This document shows, one piece after another, positions 56,477-64,000 of a stretch of 64,000 nt of DNA. Source of the DNA: Crocosphaera sp. (GTDB taxonomy: Bacteria > Cyanobacteriota > Cyanobacteriia > Cyanobacteriales > Microcystaceae); contig JASJDN010000012.1 in assembly GCA_030065205.1 (NCBI GenBank), positions 1-64,000 of the forward strand, given 5' to 3'. Numbering within the stretch: position 1 is the stretch's first letter; every line of letters starts with the position of its first letter. Both the position numbers and the translations under genes were made by a program. The notes beneath the pieces are model-generated. The model worked only from the letters and a program-made list of their open reading frames with translations. It did no database searches and was not told the origin of the DNA.

Positions 56477-56974
56477 CTAGATAAAAAACTTAGGGGGAGT
56501 TAACAAAAATAACTCGCTCTCTCCTATGGGATTAATAAATGTTGGTAAACTTACGCCAATTATCCCCGCCTTTTTGACGATTAAAGTACCTTGACAACTT
56601 CCCCATAATAAGGTCTCTGACCAGTTGCCTAAGTCCGGTTGATGACCGACAACAGCGATGGTACTCTCATCATGATGATAATCAGAATTTAGCCACCAAT
56701 CAACCCAAGAGTAAAGACTACCCCCAGGAGACAGGGGGATAAATTCTTCTAATGTATGAGTTAAGCCTGCGTTTTCTAAGATTGTAGCAGTTTGACGCGC
56801 TCTGAGCAGGGGACTGGTTAAAATGATGTCGAAGCTAATGTTGATCTGTTTTAACCGTTGAGCCACTTTTTGGGTTTTGTCCTTCCCCAACTCCGTTAAG
56901 GGACGCGCTTCATCCCTAATGATATTGTCTCGTTCGACTGCAATGCCGTGACGAATAAGATACAGTTGTGTCAT
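56477..56974 (-). CDS. sixA: SixA-type phosphohistidine phosphatase
   Basis: The protein has 165 residues of the histidine phosphatase superfamily. YLIRHGIAVE carries the catalytic RHG near the N-terminus, ILTSPLLRARQTA the second Arg region, and VVGHQPDLGNW the second catalytic His. SixA removes phosphate from His of phosphotransfer proteins; cyanobacterial members are short, cytosolic and of largely unknown target. It is convergent with the tRNA gene, ending 3 bp from it, and divergent from the next gene with only 26 bp between starts, so the two promoters must overlap neighbouring sequence. Confidence 0.88.
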   Translation of the reverse strand: MTQLYLIRHGIAVERDNIIRDEARPLTELGKDKTQKVAQRLKQINISFDIILTSPLLRARQTATILENAGLTHTLEEFIPLSPGGSLYSWVDWWLNSDYHHDESTIAVVGHQPDLGNWSETLLWGSCQGTLIVKKAGIIGVSLPTFINPIGESELFLLTPPKFFI

Positions 56975-57000
56975 ACGGTAACTTGTTGTAATGAGGTGTT

Positions 57001-57888
57001 ATGAGTAAACCAATTTATGAAATTGTAGACGAATTACCCACCAATAACATGACGGTAAAAGTCTTGAAAACCCTTGATTATGTAGTTCCTGGGGAATGGG
57101 ACAACTTGGTAGGGTTTGAAAATACCATTCGCACGGTAACAGGAGAAACCGACGAAGAAATGATCCAACAAATCGGCGATCGCGCGGTTCATCTTTTTAA
57201 TGATAAATCCCAAGGATATCAACGGGCCCTGTGGTTATATCAAACCGTCGATAGTAGTGATAGTGCGTTGGGTGCTGCGGCCTTAGCCAATAAAATCGGA
57301 GAAAAAGTTTCTTTTTTAGGTTTTTTAAACAAAATTACCCCTAATCCCGATAAAGCTCAAGCGATTGACTTATCCTTAAAATTGGTCACCGAATTAGTGG
57401 CCTTTTGTCAAATTAATGGCATTCCAGGGGATAGTATCGGGGATTTTGTGGCTTCTTTAGGGGATTATAGCGGAGAATCCTTGATGAGAATGGCCGCTTT
57501 AGTTTGTTTAGATGGTTTAATTCCTTTAGGACCTGATTTTATTATCAAAGTAGAATCAAGTCTTAACAATCTTTCTCCCAAGGAATTAGAAAATAATGGC
57601 ACCTTTAACAACATTAAAGAAGCCATTCCTGGCAATAATACCCATAAGCAACTCAATTTTATCGGAGAAAGTTTTGATTCTGTGAAAGGATGGATGTCTG
57701 GGTTTGTTCAAGAAAAAGATGTGACTCGAGAGGGACTTTTTGATCGTGTCAGTCGTTTTATCGAATATTCCGAAGACAAATTGGATTATTTAGCAGCATT
57801 TTTAGACATGACAACCAACTATTATGAACATACTGGCACCCAAACCTTAGCCAGACGGTTAATAGAAAGAGCAGTGGCAGAAATATAA
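57001..57888 (+). CDS. conserved cyanobacterial protein of unknown function
   Basis: The protein has 295 residues. I do not recognise a named family. It is soluble, with no signal peptide or membrane segment, and appears mostly helical (for example RALWLYQTVDSSDSALGAAA, LMRMAALVCLDGLIPLGPDF, DRVSRFIEYSEDKLDYLAAF). A GAGGTG site lies 3 bp before the ATG. It is followed 103 bp later, same strand, by another protein of unknown function; the pair may be co-transcribed. Confidence 0.8.
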   Translation: MSKPIYEIVDELPTNNMTVKVLKTLDYVVPGEWDNLVGFENTIRTVTGETDEEMIQQIGDRAVHLFNDKSQGYQRALWLYQTVDSSDSALGAAALANKIGEKVSFLGFLNKITPNPDKAQAIDLSLKLVTELVAFCQINGIPGDSIGDFVASLGDYSGESLMRMAALVCLDGLIPLGPDFIIKVESSLNNLSPKELENNGTFNNIKEAIPGNNTHKQLNFIGESFDSVKGWMSGFVQEKDVTREGLFDRVSRFIEYSEDKLDYLAAFLDMTTNYYEHTGTQTLARRLIERAVAEI

Positions 57889-57991
57889 CTGTAACATTTG
57901 TTAATGAATGACGATGGAGGGGCCGCTTAACCCCTACACTGAGAATAGCCAGACTTTGGTAGCGCATTTAGAAACCATTAAGGGAAATATC

Positions 57992-58732
57992 ATGGCAACT
58001 CCATCGGACCAAACGCAAAAAAAACCCCTAGAAATTCGGGAAATTCAAGAATTAGCGATCGCTATCTCGGCCAAAAATCTTAATCCCACTATGCTCTCTC
58101 AAGAGTTTCTGAAGCAAACAGGAATTGTTCCTAATGAGTGGGAACTCGGTAAACAACCCGTTTTAGGACAAAATCTTTCACAAGTAACGTTTCAAAATGG
58201 TGTGAGTATCGTTGCTCAACCTCGTACCATTACTTTTATGGAGTCATTAGGGGCAAAAAAACCTGAAGAATTAAACATCCCTAATGTTGCTCGTCAATAC
58301 GTAGAAAAACTCGCGAATGCAGAGTATCAAGGCTTATCTATTACCCCTAAAAGTTTAGTTCCCTTTCCAGGCAATGATCAAGGGGCCAGAAGTTTCATTA
58401 CTCAAAATCTTTTATCTCCGGGTGAGTGGCAAAATTATGGGAATGCACCCTTACAAGCCGGTTTAAATTTACTCTATCAGCTAGATCGTTGTCAATTTAG
58501 CTTAAGTATTAATGAAGCTAAAATCCAAATGCCCGATAAATCTGCTATTCCGGCTCTCTTATTTGCGGGTAATTTCAACTATAATTTAGCCGCAGAAAAT
58601 CCTCAAGAGTTGATGACTAAGTTAAAGCAAGGAATTGATGATTGGCAAAAGGATTTAAACGCCTTTCAAGAAGTAGTCAATCAAAGATTTTTAGCGCAAC
58701 AACAACAAGCCAGTTTATTTCCTACAACCTAG
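57992..58732 (+). CDS. conserved cyanobacterial protein of unknown function
   Basis: The protein has 246 residues from the ATG at 57992, which has AAGGGAA a short distance upstream. An ATG at 57908 would add 28 residues, but those are encoded by a degenerate intergenic repeat (GGGGCCGCTTAACCCCTAC), so I prefer the later start. No family is recognised. It is hydrophilic, with no signal peptide, and ends in a Gln-rich tail (RFLAQQQQASLF). It is probably the partner of the preceding gene. Confidence 0.78.
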   Translation: MATPSDQTQKKPLEIREIQELAIAISAKNLNPTMLSQEFLKQTGIVPNEWELGKQPVLGQNLSQVTFQNGVSIVAQPRTITFMESLGAKKPEELNIPNVARQYVEKLANAEYQGLSITPKSLVPFPGNDQGARSFITQNLLSPGEWQNYGNAPLQAGLNLLYQLDRCQFSLSINEAKIQMPDKSAIPALLFAGNFNYNLAAENPQELMTKLKQGIDDWQKDLNAFQEVVNQRFLAQQQQASLFPTT

Positions 58733-58762
58733 TTAATCCTAGGGGGTTAGGCGTTAATGTTT

Positions 58763-58797
58763 AGGGGTTAGGAAATAATTTCTTAACCCCTTTTGTC
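58763..58797 (+). terminator. Rho-independent terminator-like hairpin
   Basis: AGGGGTTAGGAAAT and ATTTCTTAACCCCT form a long stem with one mismatch and a very small loop, followed by TTTTGTCTAT. It lies 30 bp after the preceding stop codon and fits its transcription end. It may be bidirectional. Confidence 0.7.
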
Positions 58798-58880
58798 TAT
58801 TTATTTTTCATTGTGAGGTGGCGAGGGATCTCATGCACGTCAACTATTGTCCTATGTAATTCTATAATACTTCGAGAAAA

Positions 58881-59822
58881 ATGATTCAACTTAAATTAGC
58901 GTCTCAAGATAACAGTAGAGTTGATTTAATTGCCTTTTTAACTCTAGTCATTGCTTTGATTTCTATTGCTTTTGCTCCTATTTTTATCCGTATTAGTGAA
59001 ATTGAGTTAGGAGCAAATGGCACTGTTTTTAATCGATTATGTATCTTTTTTATGGTTTTTGGCTTAGCTCAAACCATTAGACAGCGATTTTCTTCTTCTG
59101 AAACTATTTCAATAGAATCCTCTTTAAATACTAAGAACTGGCTACTTTTATTATTAGTCGGAATCATCTCTATTACCTCTTTAGGACTGTGGGCAATTTC
59201 TTTACAATATACCAGTGTTGCTAATTGTATGTTGTTAAATAATATGACTCCTATTTTTACCAGTATTGGGGCTTGGTTATGTTTTGGAAAACGCTTTGAT
59301 ACTAAATTCATCTTAGGAATGCTCTTAGCTATATCAGGGGCAATTTTTCTTGGTTTAAAGGATTTACAGGGGATGAATGGTCATTTAATTGGGGATGCTT
59401 ATGCCCTATTATCGGCTGTTTTTTTAGGCATTTATTTTTTAATTGTTGAACAGTTAAGAAGTCGTTTTTCTGCGACAACTATTTTACTTTGGCGGTGTGG
59501 AATTGGGAGTATGATATTGATTCCCCTTGTCTTATTAACGGAAGGAAAGTTATTTCCCACTGCTTGGCAAACCTGGTTAGCAGTGATAGGATTGGGTCTA
59601 ATTTCTGAGGGGTTAGGACAACGATTATTAGCGGATTGTTTAGATAAATTTTCCTCTAGTTTTATTGCCATGTTCTTATTATTAGAACCTATTGTAAGTG
59701 CGATGTTAGCTTGGTTGATTTTTGCTGAAGGTTTAAATTCAATTACAGGGCTAGGTTTTGTGATTATTCTCACAGGAATTTATCTAGCACAATCAAGTGA
59801 TGCTGCTGTTCATGAAGGATAA
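58881..59822 (+). CDS. EamA-family (DMT superfamily) transporter
   Basis: The protein has 313 residues with about ten hydrophobic helices in two EamA halves. The first half includes LGLWAISLQYTSVANCMLL and MTPIFTSIGAWLCFGKRF; the second includes YALLSAVFLGIYFLIVEQL and FIAMFLLLEPIVSAMLAW. Length and layout are typical of drug/metabolite transporters in the inner membrane. The substrate cannot be told from sequence. It is not adjacent to the PKS-NRPS run, so use as its exporter is unlikely. Confidence 0.88.
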   Translation: MIQLKLASQDNSRVDLIAFLTLVIALISIAFAPIFIRISEIELGANGTVFNRLCIFFMVFGLAQTIRQRFSSSETISIESSLNTKNWLLLLLVGIISITSLGLWAISLQYTSVANCMLLNNMTPIFTSIGAWLCFGKRFDTKFILGMLLAISGAIFLGLKDLQGMNGHLIGDAYALLSAVFLGIYFLIVEQLRSRFSATTILLWRCGIGSMILIPLVLLTEGKLFPTAWQTWLAVIGLGLISEGLGQRLLADCLDKFSSSFIAMFLLLEPIVSAMLAWLIFAEGLNSITGLGFVIILTGIYLAQSSDAAVHEG

Positions 59823-59941
59823 TTAATGTTTTAAGTATAGTTATGCCAGTGGACTCTTTGTCAACTGGTTCCTTGTTTTTCTGGGAAAAATTTTGTAACC
59901 TACCATATCAATAGCAATCCGTTACTATATTTGGATAAATC

Positions 59942-60976
59942 ATGAAAACACACATTAACTATCTTCAATTATTACCCTCTATTTTAACTGGCCTTACTCT
60001 CAGTTTAACTCTAAGTTATCCTATGATTGGGTCTAAAGTGTCTGCACAAGTTCCGTTATCTCAAACCAAAGACTATTTTGCTCAAGCTAATATAACCGTT
60101 GCCGATTTACAGGGGTTTAATGGTGTCGTTAAATCTATCGCTGTTACCCCCGATGGTAACTTATTATTAGTAGGAACAGGAGACGGTTTACTGAGTGCCA
60201 TTGATTTAGAAACCAAGGAAACCCTGTACAATAAAGCGGTTTTAGTTAATAGTTATTCTTCTATTGCGTTCAATGTGGAAAAAGATGTTTTAGTGGTGGG
60301 TGACGATGAAACCGTCATGATTTTAAGTCTATCCAACGGCAGAAAATTAAGTTTTCTGAGAGAACATACGGGAAAAGTTAGCGATGTTGCGATTAGTCCT
60401 AATGGTGAACATATTGTTAGTGTCAGTGGAGATGATCGTACTATTAGAATTTGGGATCTTGAATCTGGGGAATTGATTCAAACCATCGGGGCCAATATTG
60501 GGCCGACTACTAGCGTACAATATACCCCTGATGGGACAATGTTTATTACCGGTGCGATAGGAAGCGATCGCACATTTAAGTTTTGGGATGCAACCACTTT
60601 TGAATTATTAAACACTTCTTCTCAACAACCTGGGTTTATTAACGATTTGAAAATCAGTAATGATGGAACCCAATTAGTGGCCGCTGTCCGCAATTTTGTT
60701 AAAAGTTGGGATCTCACCACCCTCAAACAAGTTCGGTCAATGAAGGGACCAAAATTAGAGATTAATACCATCGCCATTTCTCCCGATAATCGTACCGTGG
60801 CCACAGCGAATAAGGAGGGAACCATTATGTTATTTGATCTAGCCACAGGGCGCAAAATAACCACCTTACAGGGTCATCGGGGATGGGTGTTATCCCTTGC
60901 TTTTAGTCCCGATGGTAACTATCTTTATAGTGGTGCAGAGGATAAAATGGTTAAGGTTTGGCAACTGCAACCATAG
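59942..60976 (+). CDS. secreted or periplasmic WD40-repeat protein
   Basis: The protein has 344 residues. Residues 1-36 look like a signal peptide (LLPSILTGLTLSLTLSYPMI, then SKVSAQ). The rest is one beta-propeller of about seven WD40 blades, with clear units such as GKVSDVAISPNGEHIVSVSG then RTIRIWDLESG, and GHRGWVLSLAFSPDGNYLYS then KMVKVWQLQP at the end. Such proteins act as binding scaffolds; no enzyme motif is seen. It stands alone, with a 119-bp upstream gap. Confidence 0.88.
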   Translation: MKTHINYLQLLPSILTGLTLSLTLSYPMIGSKVSAQVPLSQTKDYFAQANITVADLQGFNGVVKSIAVTPDGNLLLVGTGDGLLSAIDLETKETLYNKAVLVNSYSSIAFNVEKDVLVVGDDETVMILSLSNGRKLSFLREHTGKVSDVAISPNGEHIVSVSGDDRTIRIWDLESGELIQTIGANIGPTTSVQYTPDGTMFITGAIGSDRTFKFWDATTFELLNTSSQQPGFINDLKISNDGTQLVAAVRNFVKSWDLTTLKQVRSMKGPKLEINTIAISPDNRTVATANKEGTIMLFDLATGRKITTLQGHRGWVLSLAFSPDGNYLYSGAEDKMVKVWQLQP

Positions 60977-61603
60977 TCATTTTTAGAAGAGGATGGGATG
61001 GGATGGACTTAACTCGAATCATTGATGCTTTTTTATCTGCTATCTCGTTGCAAGATGGGTATCTGAGTTTGGACTTCTGTGATCATTCATTGGTTAATTG
61101 TGGTGATTTGGTTATTTTTCCTTTCTCTGGTTTCTTCAACTCTAATTCTGGACAAAGGGATACATAACCGTCTCCTTCTCTTTCAATAATTGCTGTAAAT
61201 TGTTGTATTGTTTGCATTTTGATTAATATTTTTGAGATTAATTTTTACTATTATAACTAATCGTTTAAAATAGGATTGCTATCCCAATCTATATTATCTA
61301 TTGTCTTTCATCAATAACTGAATTAGAACCATTTATTGATCAATTTGTCAAGTATAAAATAAATAATTTTTGTAAATATAAATTTGAGTAAACACTCAGT
61401 CAATTTGTCAATATTTGTAACAAAATATGTCATGTTTCTTTGCAAAATGTGTCAAATCATCGAGTAACCACTCCATTTGGCCTCGTTTTCTGATACAAAC
61501 ACAGAGGAGTGTTATTTGATTTGGGGGCGTAACTTTCTCCCTGGATGTTGCATCGTTCCCAACTTATTTAGACCATCATAAAAACAAAGGAGCCTTATCA
61601 TAT
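60977..61603. other. intergenic region upstream of chlH
   Basis: This is about 630 bp. The first third holds a minus-strand hicB-like remnant (61083-61217). From about 61220 to 61600 it is AT-rich non-coding DNA that should carry the chlH promoter and a long leader. I cannot place a -10/-35 pair with confidence. Confidence 0.5.
61083..61217 (-). pseudogene. truncated HicB-like antitoxin remnant
   Basis: A 44-codon minus-strand frame from the ATG at 61217 reads MQTIQQFTAIIEREGDGYVS then LCPELEL. This is the conserved N-terminal beta-strand region of HicB/UPF0150-type antitoxins. After that the match stops (KKPEKGKITKSPQ) and a stop follows, so the helical second half of about 25-50 residues is missing. 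No hicA toxin gene is next to it. I read it as a decayed gene. Confidence 0.55.
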
Positions 61604-64000
61604 ATGTTTACCCATGTCAAGTCCACCATTCGCCATATCGTTCCGGAGGCAACTAATGGTCGTTCTTTGCTAAAGGTGGTCTATGTGGTGTTAGAACCTC
61701 AGTATCAAAGTTCCCTTTCAGCGGCCGTTAATGCTATTAATAAGAATAATCCTAAGTTAGCCATTGAAATCAATGGTTATTTAATCGAAGAACTTAGAAA
61801 CCCCGAAAATTACGAAGAATTTAAACGAGATGTGGCAGAAGCGAACTTATTTATCGCTTCTTTAATTTTCATTGAAGACTTAGCAGATAAGGTAGTTGAA
61901 GCGGTTAAACCCCATCGTGATAACCTAGATGCGGTGGTGGTGTTCCCTTCCATGCCCCAAGTGATGCGCTTAAATAAGTTAGGTAGCTTTTCTATGGCCC
62001 AGTTGGGACAGTCCAAAAGTGCGATCGCCCAATTTATGCGAAAACGCAAGGAGAATTCTGGGGCGAGTTTCCAGGATGCTATGTTAAAGTTATTGCGGAC
62101 ACTGCCTCAAGTATTGAAGTATCTGCCAGTGGAAAAAGCGCAAGATGCTCGCAATTTTATGTTAAGTTTCCAATATTGGTTAGGAGGGTCTTCTGAGAAC
62201 TTAGAGAACTTCTTAGTTATGTTAGCGCATAAATATTCCTATCCTGACCTATTTGGGGATAAGCAGGTTGACTACAAAGAACCTATCGTTTACCCTGACA
62301 TGGGGATATGGCATCCTTTGTCCATGAAAATGTTTGAGGATGTGCCTTCTTATATGGAATGGTATAACAGTCGTCGAGATATTTCTGATGATTTAAAAGA
62401 TCCTCTGGCCCCTTGTATCGGACTTATTTTGCAACGGACTCACCTTGTCACCGGAGACGATGCTCATTATGTAGCCATGGTGCAAGAATTAGAATGTATG
62501 GGGGCAAAAGTGATCCCCGTGTTTGCCGGAGGGTTGGACTTCTCTAAACCAGTAGAAGCTTATTTCTGGAAAGAAGGGAACGAAAAAGTACCCATCGTTG
62601 ATACCGTGGTATCCTTAACAGGGTTTGCTTTAGTGGGAGGTCCGGCGCGTCAGGATCATCCCAAAGCCATAGACTCCTTAAAACGCCTCAACCGTCCCTA
62701 TATGTGTGCGTTACCGTTGGTATTTCAAACCACCGAGGAATGGGAAGAAAGCGATCTCGGGTTACATCCGATCCAAGTTGCCCTACAAATAGCCATCCCT
62801 GAATTAGACGGTGCCATCGAACCTATTATACTCTCAGGACGGGACGGAAACACCGGACGGGCGATCGCACTTCAAGATCGTATCGAAGCAGTGGCGCAAC
62901 GGGCGATGAAATGGGCTACTTTAAGGAAGAAGCCTAAACTCGATAAAAAAGTAGCTATTACGGTGTTTAGTTTCCCTCCCGACAAAGGAAACGTGGGAAC
63001 TGCTGCCTATTTAGACGTATTTGGCTCAATTTACGAAGTCATCAAAGCCTTACAGGGAAATGGTTACGATGTGCAGGAGATTCCTGACTCTCCCAAAGAA
63101 CTCATGGAAGCGGTCATACACGACGCACAAGCCCAATACGCCTCACCTGAGTTAAATATAGCCCATCGGATGTCGGTGGAGCAATACGAACGGTTAACCC
63201 CCTATTCTGTGAAGTTAGAGGAAAACTGGGGACCCCCTCCGGGGCATTTAAACAGCGACGGACAGAATTTACTGATCTATGGTAAACACTTTGGTAACGT
63301 CTTTATTGGGGTACAACCTACCTTTGGTTATGAAGGTGATCCCATGCGGTTACTGTTCTCAAGATCCGCTAGTCCTCATCATGGTTTCGCTGCTTATTAC
63401 ACTTATTTAAACCAAGTTTGGAAAGCAGACGCGGTCTTGCATTTCGGAACTCATGGATCACTGGAATTTATGCCAGGAAAACAGATGGGAATGTCTGGTG
63501 ATTGTTATCCCGATAGTCTCATTGGAAACATTCCTAACCTATACTATTATGCAGCCAACAATCCCAGTGAGGCGACCATTGCTAAACGTCGCAGCTATGC
63601 TGAAACCATCTCTTATTTAACCCCACCGGCGGAAAATGCAGGGTTATACAAGGGATTGAAAGAATTAAGTGAGTTAATTGGTTCTTACCAAACCTTAAAA
63701 GATGGGGGTCGTGGTGTTCCTATTGTTAACACCATCATGGATCAATGTCGCCTAGTTAATTTAGATCAGGATATCGATATTCCTGATATGGATGCTAAAG
63801 ACATGACCCAAGAAGAACGGGATAATATTGTCGGTTTAGTTTACCGAAAATTGATGGAAATTGAATCTCGTTTACTGCCTTGTGGACTCCATGTAGTGGG
63901 TAAACCTCCCACCGCAGAAGAAGCGATCGCAACTTTGGTAAACATTGCATCTTTAGACCGAGAAGAGGAAGGAATCACCTCTTTACCTCGCATTATTGCT
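61604..64000 (+). CDS. chlH: magnesium chelatase subunit H (partial, 3' end outside window)
   Basis: There are 799 codons in frame to the right edge without a stop; the full family length is about 1330. The start [20 protein letters not shown] and an AAAGGAGCC site at 61586-61594 fix the ATG. Diagnostic segments include [40 protein letters not shown] and [20 protein letters not shown] of the CobN/ChlH superfamily. ChlH binds protoporphyrin IX and, with ChlI, ChlD, ATP and usually Gun4, inserts Mg2+, the first committed step to chlorophyll. It supports the assignment of the host as a cyanobacterium. Confidence 0.97.
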   Translation, partial: MFTHVKSTIRHIVPEATNGRSLLKVVYVVLEPQYQSSLSAAVNAINKNNPKLAIEINGYLIEELRNPENYEEFKRDVAEANLFIASLIFIEDLADKVVEAVKPHRDNLDAVVVFPSMPQVMRLNKLGSFSMAQLGQSKSAIAQFMRKRKENSGASFQDAMLKLLRTLPQVLKYLPVEKAQDARNFMLSFQYWLGGSSENLENFLVMLAHKYSYPDLFGDKQVDYKEPIVYPDMGIWHPLSMKMFEDVPSYMEWYNSRRDISDDLKDPLAPCIGLILQRTHLVTGDDAHYVAMVQELECMGAKVIPVFAGGLDFSKPVEAYFWKEGNEKVPIVDTVVSLTGFALVGGPARQDHPKAIDSLKRLNRPYMCALPLVFQTTEEWEESDLGLHPIQVALQIAIPELDGAIEPIILSGRDGNTGRAIALQDRIEAVAQRAMKWATLRKKPKLDKKVAITVFSFPPDKGNVGTAAYLDVFGSIYEVIKALQGNGYDVQEIPDSPKELMEAVIHDAQAQYASPELNIAHRMSVEQYERLTPYSVKLEENWGPPPGHLNSDGQNLLIYGKHFGNVFIGVQPTFGYEGDPMRLLFSRSASPHHGFAAYYTYLNQVWKADAVLHFGTHGSLEFMPGKQMGMSGDCYPDSLIGNIPNLYYYAANNPSEATIAKRRSYAETISYLTPPAENAGLYKGLKELSELIGSYQTLKDGGRGVPIVNTIMDQCRLVNLDQDIDIPDMDAKDMTQEERDNIVGLVYRKLMEIESRLLPCGLHVVGKPPTAEEAIATLVNIASLDREEEGITSLPRIIA

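Noticed and set aside
58881-59822. EamA transporter as the siderophore exporter
   Set aside because: It lies more than 4 kb beyond the cluster behind nadE, a tRNA gene and a terminator; the family is too general to support the link.
60958-61167. 69-codon plus-strand frame after the WD40 gene
   Set aside because: It starts inside the WD40 gene, has no ribosome site or recognisable domain, and overlaps the hicB-like remnant on the other strand.

Overview
The window is cyanobacterial. It ends in chlH (Mg-chelatase large subunit for chlorophyll), carries many HIP1-type GCGATCGC sites, is AT-rich, and resembles unicellular Crocosphaera/Cyanothece-type genomes; the species cannot be fixed from this alone.

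Layout. 1-3.1 kb: the start of a VCBS-repeat surface/secreted protein (minus strand, running off the left edge), an M41-like metalloprotease without an AAA domain, ruvX, and a convergent type II thioesterase. 3.1-3.9 kb: a long non-coding leader with a MITE-like inverted-repeat element and several perfect dyads. 3.9-54.6 kb: one co-directional run of 12 genes encoding a hybrid PKS-NRPS line: free ACP; KS-AT-ACP; KS-AT-KR-ACP; KS-AT-DH-ACP; Cy-A(Cys-like)-PCP; KS-AT-KR-carrier; C-A(Lys)-PCP-C-A(Asn)-PCP-E; C-A(Gly)-PCP-C-A(Orn-like)-PCP-C; a SyrP/TauD-type hydroxylase; C*-A(Asp)-PCP; C-A(Gly)-PCP-C-hydroxylase (fused); C*-A(Asp)-PCP-reductase-like domain. 54.7-61 kb: nadE, tRNA-Gly(GCC), sixA, two cyanobacterial proteins of unknown function, an EamA transporter and a WD40 protein. 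61-64 kb: a hicB remnant, then chlH running off the right edge.

How the cluster could work. The first three PKS proteins carry, one extension each, the reduction pattern of a 6-methylsalicylate-type synthase (none, KR, then DH-like with no KR), so an acyl starter on the free ACP could become an alkylsalicylate. The heterocyclization module would then add a phenolate-linked thiazoline (or oxazoline). After one more ketide unit the line is predicted to add Lys, D-Asn, Gly, Orn, beta-hydroxy-Asp, Gly and beta-hydroxy-Asp. Phenolate-azoline plus two beta-hydroxy-Asp residues is a plausible hexadentate Fe(III) ligand set, so I infer a photoreactive siderophore related to the cyanochelin class. The last protein ends not in a thioesterase but in a Rossmann-type domain resembling cyanobacterial acyl-ACP reductase, which suggests unusual release chemistry. 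No starter-activating ligase, phosphopantetheinyl transferase, MbtH-like protein, exporter or TonB receptor is in the window.

A second theme is short G-rich, C-rich or palindromic repeats inserted in frame in linkers and surface loops of the megasynthases.
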